This document shows, piece by piece, positions 20,761-31,884 of a stretch of DNA of 43,608 nucleotides. The position numbers and the translations under genes are program-made. Origin of the DNA: Ophiosphaerella korrae. Its lineage: Eukaryota > Ascomycota > Dothideomycetes > Pleosporales > Phaeosphaeriaceae. Positions within the stretch are counted from its first letter, which is position 1. Each line of letters begins with the position of its first letter. Where the stretch lies: assembly GCA_028456385.1 (NCBI GenBank), contig JALNQF010000345.1:1-43608 (forward strand), in the 5' to 3' direction. Under the pieces are notes generated by a model, which worked only from the letters and a program-made list of their open reading frames with translations, was not told where the DNA came from and made no database searches.

Positions 20761-20904
20761 CTCTTGGGAGCTCTCCTCTCCTGGGAGCAGCCTTCTCCTG
20801 GGAGCGTGTCTCTCCTGGGGGCATATCTCTCCTTGGAGCTTTCCTCTCCTTGGAGATTTTCTTCGGGGAGCTCATCTCTACTCGGAGTATGGTTCTCCCG
20901 TGAG
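20761..20904. repeat. 17-bp minisatellite, about 8 units
   Basis: Head-to-tail units of 17 bp, exemplified by CTCCTGGGAGCAGCCTT, CTCCTGGGAGCGTGTCT and CTCCTGGGGGCATATCT, occupy this stretch; one later unit is 15 bp and the last is partial. The first nine bases are most conserved. Because 17 is not a multiple of three, the array is unlikely to encode a protein repeat, despite an open frame on the minus strand. It lies just 5' of the chromovirus pol remains. Confidence 0.8.
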
Positions 20905-21587
20905 ACCTGATACGTTCTGCGCTCCAGAGTTACTTCCTTCGCGTTAACTGGCACTACTGTCTCCGACTTTCTAACTGCCCAACAAACATTGCATCCACAC
21001 CAATGACAATTACCTTGTAAAGTTACTCACTCTTAACCCAACCCTCAACAGGAGCCGCTCTGCGTTAGCCGACACACCATCGACCGCTAGCGGGCGAAGT
21101 GAGACCCATCAACGTCAACCGCGAACACTTGCGCAACATCTTACTGGAAGAGTTTTCTTCTACACGCTGACCTCGAGCGACTCTCAACGACATCGAGAGA
21201 AGCAGGGAGAAGAGAGCACTGCGTTTATACAAACACACGTACCTTCCGCCAACGACAAGTGTTTGCAGTGACCCTCTGGCAACGACGCTGAGTCGGTTGC
21301 ACCCCTCCCCAAGCCGACACTCGTTTGTCCGTCAGTTCTGACTACAACCACCTCCTCTATCGATCACCATCCACCCAAAAGCTCATCAAGGACAGTAGCC
21401 ATCCGAGCTCTCCATGTCGTTGCCAGCTACTTGCTCTTCCTCTCAACCGATTGATGGTTACCTCGACTGGGTCACACTTGACTATGGTAACTCAATAACA
21501 TTAGTGTCACGGAGCTTTTTGAAGAGCCACCTCTAAAGCCCACAACATCAGAATTCAATTACCATACGTGGTGTCGGCAATACACCG

Positions 21588-21800
21588 GTGATGTCATCGG
21601 AATTCACTGTCATTGACCTGCACATTCCGGGCAACAACGGTCAACCTGCTATAGCCCATCTACGCTTCGAAGCGCATGTTGTTAAGTATCTACGAGCAAA
21701 TCTGCTCATTGGCACGGACCTCATAAACTGTAAGCAGAATGCCACTCTGCTGCTGACTCAACTGCGCAACCGTTTCAACTACTTCAACTCGATCACCTAG
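21588..21800 (+). pseudogene. Gypsy protease-region fragment
   Basis: An open stretch of 70 codons with EFTVIDLHIPG, RFEAHVVKYLRANLLIGTDLI, text typical of the segment after the retropepsin active site in fungal Gypsy elements. The active-site region (upstream, around DYGNSITLVSRSFL near 21480) is in another frame and degraded. Confidence 0.6.
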
Positions 21801-22499
21801 ATAGACAACCATCAACACATACATATACTCAACACGCTGTACCACACCCCTTCCACCTGCTTACATAAACCCAACGGCATTATTGTCCTCCACTCTTCAG
21901 AACGACTCGCGATTTGTGGCTATAGAGATTTCTCAGCACCGCTATATATACAAGCCCGTGGCGACAGACCACCTATACGACAGACGGTACTGTCAAAGAG
22001 CAAGAGAGCACTACAACCTAGAATAATAATATCAGTACCGGTCGTTGTAAAGACAGGACTGCCTAATCGCGACCTCGCCTTTATACATAACTAAGCTCTG
22101 GGATACGGTGGACTGTTATTAGCAATCGCCAACGCCAATTTTTCTTATATCTTAGTCTATAACACTTCTCAGGAGGTTATTACGCTACCACAGAACGCAA
22201 AGCTTAGGAGAGTAGTTAAGCTTAAACGCGAAGTATACGTTACAAACACTGACCCTGAGCTTGCGTGGTTAGCCGTACATAACGAAGCAGCGACTTCCAC
22301 AGGTGAAGACACTGAGCTCCAGAAGACGACGAATACCAAAGGAACACGCGAGCAGATAGTAAGCGCAGTCATTTCGACGGAAGAAGAGGAGCGATTTAAT
22401 ATATAGCTAAAGACGTCACTAAGTAGCAGAATCTACTAAGTTAGAATTAAGGAGTAGCGTAGCGACTTCGACGTTAACCTCTTTAGTTTAGAGAAAGAA

Positions 22500-23600
22500 G
22501 TATAATAACGTTATCAGCATTATCCAAAGCTGTTTACCGATAACTATAAGGTAGCTAATATTCCTAAGTTAGAATAGATAATAATTCCCCTTATTAACGA
22601 CTGGTATAAATCGGGAATTAAAGTCGCTTATCAAACGTACCCACTGGGTTCTCGTGACAAAGTATTTATAGATAAGCAGTTCGATCAGTTATATTAATAA
22701 GGCCACATAAGTTGGTCTGAAGCTCCAACACTATTTGGCTTTCTTGTCTTCGTTATTTAGAAGACAATATCAACGCCAGACGGCACTAAACGTAAGGGCC
22801 GGGTGGTCGCTGACATTCGTGGTCTGAATAAAATCGGACTCAATAATTTCTACCCTGTTGAATGGCCTATCCTTCGATTAATTAAAGCGACTAATAGGGA
22901 TCTTGGTTGAAGGGTCGGCCAATAGGGTTTGTACGTACGTACGTACGGGGGTTGTCACAAAAGACAGGTCAAAACAAAGGGTGGTATTCAAGTCTATCTA
23001 ACAAGTATCGTACGAAGCCTGCTTTTATGCCTGAGGGCGTGCCTCCGTGCGTAGCTAGTTGCCGAGCAACAGGTGCGCACGGAGGTTCGCCATCTGGTTC
23101 TGGGCGCGCTGGGCAGCGCGCGCAGATCTGGTGGTTGTGTACGAGCACAATTCGTCGCGTCTATGACGCGACAAATAATACTCGCACGTGCACCAGATTA
23201 ATGCTGGAATTACTGATCCAACATACCCGCTACCAAGTCAAGAAGATATAATAGTAAAAGCCAAAGGGTCTTCGCATTTCCCGTCAGTTGATGACGCTGC
23301 TTTCTTCTATTAATAGCCAGTACAACCGGAAGACCGCAACAAGCTGACAGTCACCACCCATCGAGGTCAAGAACAGTTCAACGTCGCCATCATGGGATAA
23401 AATAACAGCGTCGCTTTCGTACAAAGAGCAACAGACAAAATACTCCGACGCACGAAACACCGCCATGCCAGTACATATGTGGATGACATTTTCGTACCTT
23501 CAACGAGTTTCAAGGAGCATGTCGGTGACATAGACAATCTCTTTCGGACGCTGGACGCTCATGATTTGACGTTCGCTGGTAAAAATGCTACCTGAGATAT
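22500..23600 (+). pseudogene. Gypsy reverse transcriptase, split
   Basis: The first half (about 22510-22904) reads YPKLFTDNYKVANIP, LINDWYKSG, GRVVADIRGLNKI with several stops. The second half (23269-23600) starts SHFPSVDDAAFFY and continues with THRGQEQFNVAIMG and the catalytic YVDD box at 23476-23487. Between them lies a foreign insert (22905-23268). The ends of the two halves are adjacent in the family, so little RT sequence was lost. Confidence 0.75.
22905..23268. mobile_element. Unidentified insert in RT, ~365 bp
   Basis: This block interrupts the reverse transcriptase and differs in composition from it: GC-richer, with a (GTAC)n run near 22930, a long-armed hairpin from CCTCCGTGCG near 23040 to CGCACGGAGG near 23080, and a second hairpin GTCGCG/CGCGAC near 23155. 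A 114-codon plus-strand frame spans it, but starts at non-ATG and has no known motif. No terminal inverted repeat is clear; a short GATCTT/GGTCTT resemblance flanks it. It is likely a small non-autonomous element. Confidence 0.5.
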
Positions 23601-23627
23601 CCGTCCCTCACTGTCCTTGGAAAGAAA

Positions 23628-24400
23628 GTGGATGCATATGGTCTAACGACGTCCGATGAAAAGACAGCTGCAACCCGCAACATATCATACCCAAAGTCAC
23701 TGGCTGACCTGGAGATGTACTTGGGACTCACTGGACGGATGCGCGACCACATTCAATACTACGCTCAAATAGCAGCGCCGTTGCAGGCAGCGAAGATTCG
23801 ACCCCATCGAGATGCAAAAAATGCAGGACAAGCTCGCAGTCATCACGCAAAGACAACGGTGATCAATGACAATGAAGAGCTCCGGCTTTCATTCGAGGGT
23901 ATACAAAAGGCATTCACCCAATCGACACTCCTTTATCACTTTGATGTGGGACAAAGGCTTTACATCGACATCGACGCTTCAAAGAAACGAGATTTCGGAG
24001 TAATGGCATTTCATCTCAAAGACGACATAGCAACACCTACCGACGTCACTGTTACGGATTTTAAAAGGTCGCTCATTCAACCAGTTCTCCTTTAAGCAAG
24101 TAACTGTCTTCAGCAGAACGCAATTACTGGCCGACAGAGCTTGAAGTCGCATGTCTCTGCTGGGCACTCCAACGACTCGATCGTTTTGTGCGGACAGCGA
24201 CGTTGCCAACCGTTGCTGCTACAGACCATGCAGCAAACATTGGTATCGCAGCGCAGACAACGCTCGACGGAGAGAAGATCGACCTGCGACTGGCGAGAGC
24301 CTCTCAATTCCTATTGCAGTACATCTGAGGTTCCCCTACCGACCGGGACGGCTGCACGTCATTCCAGATGCGCTTTCACGTCTCGAGGCCCTCGATCAAC
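23628..24400 (+). pseudogene. Gypsy RNase H region
   Basis: The frame carries the RT connection (LADLEMYLGLTGRMRDHIQYYAQIA in part) and RNase H start (LYIDIDASKKRDFG, where the first catalytic Asp sits). After a stop at 24093 another frame continues with YWPTELEVACLCWAL and ATDHAANIGIA, then RPGRLHVIPDALSRL. At least two frameshifts inactivate it. Confidence 0.7.
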
Positions 24401-24559
24401 TTACCGACGTACTCAACGATGACATCTATTCCTACAATGTTGATGCTGGCTATCGCGAGAATGTGGGTCAAAGCCTTTCGACGTCAGCTGCACACTGGCC
24501 CTCGGGAGACGTCATGAGCTACTCCGGTACGTTCGTACAACTCGATGACAACTTTAAAC

Positions 24560-25682
24560 GATAGCTGAAAGACGCGTACACCAAAGACAAATTCTGGTCG
24601 AACCTGCTGGAAGTCGCCGGCAACGCCGGATACGATGCATGGGTCCTTGAAGACGGTCTTCCCTGGTACCATGACTCTGCTGATGGAAGACCTCGCCTCT
24701 GCATGCCGAAGTCATTGGAAGGTGATGTCTTCCGGGAAGCGCATGATGAGCACGCTCATGCCGGATTACACGCGACATACTACCGCATTCGAACGAACTA
24801 TTACATCCGCAAGCTCGCTAGCCACCTACATTGCTACATCAGCCATTGTCAGGTTTGTGAAACCTGCGACACTAAGCGACATGGACCATACGGGCTATTG
24901 AAGTCAATTCAATCACCGCCAATACCTTTCCACACGATTGCGATCGACTTCATTACGGGACTACCGGAAGACAGAGGCTACAACGCGTTTATATCTTTCA
25001 CAGACAAGTTTTCAAAGGCTGTTAAAACGGCTTTGGGTCGCGACAACTGGACGGCAGAACAATGGGCTGACGCTCTCTGGCTGTCATTGGAAAGCCGGGG
25101 GCTGCCGCAAGCCATCGTCATGGACAGAGAAAGAAATACGCTTCTAAGGTCTGGGAAACGCTTTTCAAAAGATGTGGAATCAAAACACTGATGTTGACAG
25201 CCTACCATTCACAAACTGACGGACAGTCAGAACGTACTAAACAAACGATGGAGATCGCTATTCGACATCGAGTGACAAGCGGCTGCAGTTCATGGACATC
25301 GGCACTCAACGACCTGGTGCGCTCGTTAAACAACAATCCCTCACAAGGCACGACATTGTCACCCAATGAAATCCTGTACGGCTTTCGCTTGAGAGAAGGC
25401 TTGGATATCCATGTCAACGCCGACGTCGAAGACAACGGTTGGATAAAGAATCGCGAGATAAACCGCAATGAAGCAATGGATGTTATTGCTTTCGCACAAG
25501 CACAGATGAAAATGCGATATGATGCTGGTCGCCGTCTGCGGTTATCCGAGGTGGGAGATTCGGTCTACCTCAACCTCAAGAAGCAAGGTTACACGATACC
25601 TGGAGCACACCGCAAGATTGGTCCGCAGCGCGTTGGGCCTTTCCAATCACCGAAACGGTTGGACGCCATGCGTATTGACTAG
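24560..25682 (+). pseudogene. Gypsy integrase
   Basis: It has an HHCC zinc-binding domain (HDEHAHAGLHATYYRIR through HCQVCETC, about 24745-24870) followed by the integrase core. Asp in IAIDFITGLP, Asp in IVMDRERN and Glu in GQSERTKQT give a complete DDE set, but a frameshift near 25140 separates the second and third acids and a stop sits at 25189-25191. A later segment (VGDSVYLNL, KIGPQRVGPFQ) is the C-terminal GPY/F-like module. Confidence 0.75.
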
Positions 25683-25777
25683 ATCTACTACCGATATACA
25701 AAATCCACCCAGTGATTTCCATCACCATTCTGGAACCAGCAGCAGCGCCGACCGGTGACCCCTATTAACGCAGCCTC

Positions 25778-26203
25778 TTGCCACATCCAGAGGAAGTCAA
25801 GCCCGGGCAGTGGTTGGTAGAAAGGCTGTTGGCTGTACACCAGAGACGTTTCGGACGAGCCTCACAAACAACGACACAGTATCTGGTACGTTGGCTGGGC
25901 TATGGTCCAGAACACGATAAATGGATAGCAGAGAATGACATTCACCACGATGTCATTAAGCAATTTAAAGGCGAACGACGAGGAACATTGGCAACGATAC
26001 CGAAAGCAACAACCAGCGACATTCCGGGAAACCATAACCCAAAGGCACCGAAGCGCAAGACCATCAAAAGCGTTTGGACTCACGATGGCAACAAGTTGAC
26101 AACGAAGCAAACGAAGCCAGGAAACTTTCCTAACTCATCACCAAACGAACGACCGTCAACATCAGCAAGAATGCTCAGAGCTCTCAAAAGAGCTCAACGT
26201 TAG
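25778..26203 (+). pseudogene. Chromodomain end of the Gypsy polyprotein
   Basis: A 141-codon open stretch with a chromodomain, QYLVRWLGYGPEHDKWI, near its start, then a basic low-complexity tail with many Lys, Pro and Ser. In chromoviruses this domain steers integration toward modified chromatin. The frame begins at a non-ATG codon because it is the tail of a polyprotein; it ends cleanly at 26203. Confidence 0.7.
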
Positions 26204-26434
26204 AACACCTGACTATACACAAACAGTTGATGGCAGAGCTACATGATGAGTTTATTTCCGGCATGATTCGGTTGGCATGACTGTGAAATTCTGAGTTCGG
26301 GAATATTATACACATGTTTAGCACCTTAGCATTTCATTCTTCTCAAAATTGGTCGGAAATTTTCGTGTGGTGGAAGGAATTCCGCGCACAATTCCGCGAC
26401 CTCACTTGCTTGACTGCTTGACCCCATGGCCAGG

Positions 26435-27218
26435 GTTAGCTCCCAATACGCGGCACTTTCTTTGTTGCCAGAGCTATCGTACAGATTTGTCATTGAAACC
26501 GTAGCTATGCGGTCTCGTTGTGGTTGTTAGCAGCTCTGATATTGTAAAAGCTGTTAAATGAATGGATCTATGGCAAGTGCAATTATAGTCAAGACTGCGC
26601 CGAGACAAACCAAAAATGCTGTACGTATCAGTTTTGCAGCCAAGTGTTTTCTTAATCACGGACATACTGTCTGCCGCCTCTGAATAAGAGCAGTAAAGAT
26701 CCCCATGGCCCGCGACTTGCTTTGTCCAAGCACTCGAGATCTGCTGAGGACTAAGGTCCTAGATTTGCGAAACCATTGTCATTTGATTTGGCTGATGTCT
26801 GTGGGAAAAAAGGTCAATAAGGACTGTAATGAATTCCAAGTTGACACGAAACCCACCTTTAGCAATAAGGATAGCAAAATTCATCTTCATCACAGTGGCG
26901 AGAATAGAGAGGAGAGAATTGATTGTTATCAATCGTGGCCACTTTGGAAGCGGTTTGTTTTGATGATCCGCAAACAAGATAACAAGTCCTCCGAACGATA
27001 CGACCGAAATAAAGCAGCTCACCATTTCTGGTTCCCAACCATTGTCCCATATTTGTATGACGCGACGAAAGCCAGCCTTACGTAGTCTCGTTTGTATTTA
27101 AGGATGCAGCATCTTCAGCATCGCTAGGCACGGCCTGCAGGGCATCCACTTGACCATCTTCAGCAGTTTCGAGGATGGAGGGGCCGGAATTGGTGAATAC
27201 TGCTGACGGGAGAAACTT
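26435..27218 (-). pseudogene. DUF3176 membrane-protein gene, 5' part
   Basis: On the minus strand this is the front of a DUF3176 protein, a fungal family with N-terminal membrane helices of unknown role. It holds an acidic N-terminus (LETAEDGQVDAL), then WDNGWEPEMVSC, PLPKWPRLITINSLLSILATVMK, a probable intron (GTGGGT to CACAG, about 26870-26810), QWFRKSRTL, and LTIIALAIDPF. Four in-frame stops lie in the exon after the intron. Each is one C:G to T:A change from the family residue: two Gln (CAA to TAA) and two Trp (TGG to TGA). It breaks off around 26435. A second DUF3176 piece lies at 32452-33124. Confidence 0.7.
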
Positions 27219-29221
27219 CTAGACGAAGGTCTTGATACATGTTGCGCAGCGTCTTTCATCTGCTAGCATGCACCACAAAGCCGAGGTCATCAAGAAAGAC
27301 ACCAGATTCCAAGGCGGTGATCGAATTGGATCTGCTGGAAGTTTGCAAGGAGGTAAGAGAAAGGGTGGACAAGATGACCGCCGGAAAACTACTAAGTTAG
27401 CCGATTTACATATATATACTTTGTCCTCATATCTGCCGTGCGAGGTGCCAATCCTTCGCACCTCGTTCCAAAGAACATGCCACAGTGTGCCCAAGACGTT
27501 CATGGAGTAGAACAAGATTCGATATATGCACGCTCCACTCTGCAGCAGCCGATGTGGATGATCGTGTGCGAGTCGTGTATGCAGCCGCACACGCAAGGCT
27601 GAACTCTAAACTTTCGTCCTGCTCGTAAAGATGGCAACAGAAATAATCTGTTGAGATTCTCGAGCTGACAACACACGAATGTGCGTGATCATTCTATAAG
27701 CGTGATGCGGCTTTGCCAGAAGCGGGACCATCTGCAATTCGACTGTCTGGCAACGTGCATAAAACGAGTCGCATATATCTGTTTTATAATCTTCTCAACT
27801 TCAGCCTCGTCAGGCAGATCCTCATAGTGGTAAGTGCGAATCACAGCCATGCAGCTGCCCTTCGAGTGGGCAATATCGTTGGACATCTTGCTTTCATGGT
27901 CTGACTTCGGTCGCCAGTATTGCATGACAACGTTATTATAAGGCGTACAAAGTTCAGCACAGTGAACCCTTCGAGTCTTGTTCTCTGCCTCACGAGGAAT
28001 CGATTTCGGGTTGCAGGATTAGCCTTGTACCGAGAATTATTCGCTGATCTTCTCCTCGGTGAAGAGATGTCACGATAGAACAGGATCTAAAAGAAAAGCT
28101 TAGAAGTGATGTGAACACGCAGAAGCACAAGATTCTTCATTCGTAGTAATATCGACCTGATTAGCCTCCCCATCACTAGCAGCAAGGGAACCCAGAACAG
28201 GCTACAGTCATACCTAACGCCCATAGTTAATAAGGCCCGGCAACCTAACGGGCGAGACGGAAACGAAATACAATAGCTTAACGGTAGGTTTAAACGATAG
28301 AAGACTAAAGTTACAGCCTGCGCCGTATACGCTTGTAGAGGGATTTTTACAGCTCGCTAGGCCGCTGGTACAGCCGTTTTTGCCGGCAAGTGGGCGAGGC
28401 GTATGAGATATAGTCATGAGTCAGCCAGAGAATCAAATGTTTCAACATCTCCGCCGGGGTGTGGTGAAATGATTGCAAATCTACTGGCTTTTAGCACTCT
28501 CTCACAGACTCTGTGATAGTATATGGATCATGGTATATATTGTAGTGTGTAGGAGTGGTGGTCTAGCTAGTGCCTAAGGCATACACAGTGGCTCATGGCC
28601 CGTGCTCCTTCCACCACTATACCATGACAGACTCGCGTATGAATCAAACATTTTTCATAGTTCAATATCTAAACAACACCGTCTTCTTCACAAGCCTTCA
28701 CAACGTCCTCCAAAAAATCATCGGTTGGCTCCTCTACCACCAAGGAGGCTATATTATCGAAGAAGCCTGACATCATAGAATTCTTGGCTTGAAAACATGG
28801 TAGAATGCGTGTCTCGAACACAGAAACGATGGCATTGTATTTGTAGGCTTCATTAGACTACAACATTGCAGAAGTGTGCCATTCGTTCTCCACTTTCAGG
28901 ATGCTAGACACAAGATGCAGGCTATCTAGTGTGGATATAATCAATCACCTGGCTTTGGAATAAAATTCCGAGATACCTACTCAGTGCTGTTTTGTACAAC
29001 GATATAGACCAAATACAATCTGATGGATACCACAAGACATCGCCTGTTGCATCCTTTGGCGCTGGCGAGTAAGGCGGGGCTACTGCCATATTTGCAAGAG
29101 CCACTCGTTCCTACCCAGTTTTGTTTATGTTGCTAGGGACGCTGGTGCATTCTATAATAAGACCACAATACTAGAGATTATATTTTTTATAACTTTGACA
29201 TGTAGTATAAAATCATCACAA
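27219..29221. other. Two kilobases without a confident gene
   Basis: Open frames of 60-125 codons occur (minus 27219-27596; minus 27689-27925 with YHYEDLPDEAEVEKIIK; plus 28570-28770), but none has a recognised domain, and most open at non-ATG codons. The frame at 27689-27925 looks protein-like in composition and may be a worn exon of an unknown gene. No repeat or RNA was identified before 29222. Confidence 0.35.
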
Positions 29222-29452
29222 GTCAGATTGGCTGAGTGGTTTAAAGCGTGCACAACCGCCTAACGGCTCTCTTGCTATGCGACACCTGTTAACAGGTCCG
29301 GCACCTCCTAGGAGGGAGAGGGTACTGCAGGTCCTCGTTTGCCTGGGGTGCGTGCGGGTGTAGGGTCATGGTAACCCCTTACGCCAGTGGCAGAGAGGCT
29401 AGGGTGAGTCGCATGGGTTCTGCCCGCGCGGGTTCGAATCCCGCATCTGACG
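29222..29452 (+). tRNA. tRNA-Leu-like gene with 231-nt body
   Basis: The ends are those of a class II (long variable arm) tRNA. GTCAGAT (29222-29228) pairs perfectly with ATCTGAC (29445-29451). The A box TGGCTGAGTGG (29229-29239) fits consensus exactly, as does the B box GGTTCGAATCC (29431-29441) inside a GCGGG/CCCGC T stem. GGGTTCTGCCC before it can form the variable arm. A T6 run follows at 29458. What is wrong is the middle: about 150 nt lie where an anticodon arm of 17 nt should be, and the sequence after the D arm (TGCACAACC) has no U33-like position. It is either a tRNA with an unusually long or displaced intron, or an insertion-broken tRNA. The acceptor stem fits fungal tRNA-Leu, but the anticodon cannot be read. 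Confidence 0.6.
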
Positions 29453-29457
29453 TTTCC

Positions 29458-29463
29458 TTTTTT
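29458..29463 (+). terminator. Pol III terminator (T6)
   Basis: Six T residues begin 6 nt after the tRNA-like acceptor end, the expected place for RNA polymerase III termination. Confidence 0.6.
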
Positions 29464-30856
29464 GACAATTTTTCTATCCAACTGACCTTTTGGTCTTAGT
29501 ACAGCCAGCCACATCAAATCCAAACTGCACTTCCTAAGTGTCAGATCATGCAGGAGAGTTAGAACGGGTGTAGAGACGGATGCTAATTTTCTTGGTTTTT
29601 CTGTAATGTGCATGGACGATCACGTCGTGATCTAGTGGCCATGCTGGCCGAAGGAGACTTTGGACGCGTCGACTCCTTCATTATGAAAACAAATGTTGAG
29701 CGGGTAGTTTTCGGATGTAAGGGAATGGATGCTCAGAGAGGTTGGAACGGAGTCATTGCAACTATTCGAGTATAAAGGCTCGATATTGCAGTAAGATACA
29801 GCGCTGCGGTAGGAAGTCTCGATTTTGACTTTCGAGAGTGTAACAAATCAACTTTGATTTTCAGAAAGCTTGGGGCAGTACGAGTGCAAAGGACCAAAGT
29901 CCCTGCGGGCTAGTATTTCGCGCGGATTCACAGCCCATGCGGCACGGCGACCAGCGCCAACCAGACAAATGGAGAAGGCGTACGGGCGGCATAGCTCCAG
30001 GGCTGCTATGTCCCTCATCCCTTGACGCGCATGGGACCAAATGATGGGCAGGAACTCGTTCCCCGCAGGGCCTCGTAACGTTCCCATAGAGGCAATGGAA
30101 AAACAATTGCGGCTACGTGCGAGGGTAAGTAGGCCTTTCGAAATGTACTATATAGGTATCCAGGATCTCACAAAGTATTATCTCCAAGACATTGAATCTA
30201 GAGCACAAGATAACATTCTACAATTCACTTATTCTTACACTACCCTACCTTGTACTCAGCCAAAGTATTTATACATTTAATATATCTCTCCCTTGCCTTT
30301 CAAATCCAGTTACGTCTAATTTAGCTGGTGATCATCTGGAGCAGAGAAACGACTGACAGCGGTGCATGGCTGGACTCGGAGGACTGAAAAAGTTGCTCCT
30401 GAGGGCGGCCTGAGTTGCTGCTTTGAAAGTCAGTAGGCGAAATCGAAGCAGAGGAATGACTCACGGCACAGAAGTGCGACTTTGAAGGTGAAACGATGTT
30501 CAACTTCGACAACATTGCGGTATCCATACCAGAAAGTAAGTCATTTTTAACATCGATGCGACGAAAGGGATATTTGATATCGATATGAGGTTTCTCCAGT
30601 GCAGGCGGTGTACAGGTACTCCGTGATATGTGCGGCGAAATCAGAATTGCTTGGTGGAAGGCCTGGCCTGTTATTTCAATTCTATACACGGAAATATCGA
30701 TGTGCTATCATCCATGGCGTTCTAATCGTCTAAGCCTTGGAGCAATCAGGCAGGTGGCACCGCCTCTTGCGACAAGAGGGAGGGCTAATTGCTTGATTAT
30801 CCAGCTTCCGTAATGTTCCGCTTATTCTTAAGCTGTCGAGCTGCACGGATTTCTTC
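29464..30856. other. No confident gene
   Basis: A minus-strand open frame at 30321-30689 (122 codons, Ser-rich, no ATG at its start, HISRSTCTPPALEKPHIDI in the middle) and overlapping minus frames at 29848-30106 are the longest. I recognise neither, and no intron-exon structure links them. The rest appears non-coding. Confidence 0.35.
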
Positions 30857-31884
30857 TTATTTTTCCTTGCTCCACGTCTTTGATTGGTGCTTCCGACTTT
30901 TTGCACCCCTCCTTTCCCTTTTTTGCAGAGCTTGGACCTCTGGATCAACCCAATGTGGTATTGGAGAGGCTGAAATTTGCCTCAGGTAAGCAAGCGTGTC
31001 GCGATCCTCTTCTTGCTCTCCTTGCTGCTTAGAAAACCCGCAAGCAGCTAGAAGAAGTAGAGCTCTTAGTGTAAAATTAGCGTCATTGCCTGCACAATGA
31101 AGCCTGTTAAAGGAACATCCTAAAGAAAGGAGTAAATCGCTAAGAGACCCAGCCCAATACTGAAACACCTCATTAGCGATGTAAAAAGTATCTAAAACGC
31201 TCGAGAGAAGCACTGGATACTCGAAATCGAGAGCTTGTAAAGCCTGAAGGTCATTGATAATACCATGGCCTACAAAAACTACATTTCGAGCTGAGGGGAT
31301 AGAAGATTGAATATAGTTGACTATGTTTGGTGGGCTGATTGCGATTGTCTCTCCAAACATGAATTTTTTTGACGCCTTGCTCAGGTATGAAGGAGATCCT
31401 GTAGCAAAATTGTGGGTGGATATAAGCTTATCTGGAGGCATCCGGTTGATTTCCTTTGTATCAAGAATCGCAAGTCCAATTTGGCAATCTCCCTTCTGCG
31501 CAAATCCGCTCTTAATGGTGTTGATATTCTCAAAGTCGATTGCAACAAGTACCACGTCTAAAAGTTGAGGCGAGTAATAAGGGTGATAGCCCAGACGAAA
31601 GATCTCACGTAAAATCTGTAATCCATTTTTCGCAATAGGCAATTCTCTAGGACCCGCTCCTTTAGGTACGCTTTAACTACTTAACACAAGACTTGCTCTA
31701 AAGTAAGTTTAAGGGCACTTTACCTGTGGGAACTCGTCGCAGATGATGGCACACTGGCTACTGTGACTAACGAATCTTCCTGTCCTTGGACTGTATGACA
31801 AGCGGCAGCGCTTTTAGGACTTGATGTCGACATAGGAGGCGCTTGCAGGTTTTTTAGGACCAGATCTCGAGGCGAACGTTGCAT
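30857..31884 (-). CDS. DEDDh 3'-5' exonuclease, Gfd2/QIP-like
   Basis: The protein carries a complete DEDDh exonuclease site: VAIDFEN (Exo I Asp and Glu), VFVGHGIINDLQAL (Exo II Asp) and LHCAGNDANFTLRA (Exo III His and Asp). The layout is that of fungal Gfd2/YDR514C-like proteins, whose Neurospora relative QIP removes the passenger strand in RNA silencing. Exon 2 is 31646-30857. It has no ATG of its own, and an intron 31723-31647 (donor ACAG/GTAAAG, acceptor CCTAG) joins it in frame to an upstream exon. Starting at ATG 31833 gives 299 aa; ATG 31884 gives 316 aa. The C-terminus is basic and low-complexity. QIP-like function is only one option, since the family is large and varied. No stop interrupts it. 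Confidence 0.75.

Larger units (their letters stand above)
21410..26206 (+). mobile_element. Decayed Ty3/Gypsy chromovirus (pol)
   Basis: The order protease, reverse transcriptase, RNase H, integrase, chromodomain on the plus strand identifies a Ty3/Gypsy retrotransposon of the chromovirus group. Gag is not recognised. Stops and frameshifts occur throughout, densest at 22.0-22.9 kb where CAA/TGG codons became TAA/TAG. The integrase and chromodomain are better preserved. I found no convincing LTR pair. Boundaries are those of readable protein; the real element extends further on both sides. Confidence 0.85.

Noticed and set aside
20761..20904. CRISPR-like array
   Set aside because: The units are contiguous 17-mers with no unique spacers, and the setting is a eukaryotic nuclear genome.
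20736..20954. Repetitive 72-aa protein on the minus strand
   Set aside because: It is the translation of the 17-bp minisatellite, whose period would shift frame at each unit.
22907..23251. 114-codon open frame in the RT insert
   Set aside because: Non-ATG opening, hairpin-forming DNA and no recognisable motif; listed as part of the insert, not as a gene.
27689..27925. BTB/POZ-like domain
   Set aside because: The YHYEDLP stretch is only faintly similar; no second motif supports it.
29308..29613. Minus-strand open frame over the tRNA-like gene
   Set aside because: It contains the translated antisense of the T arm, a familiar artefact, and starts at a non-ATG codon.
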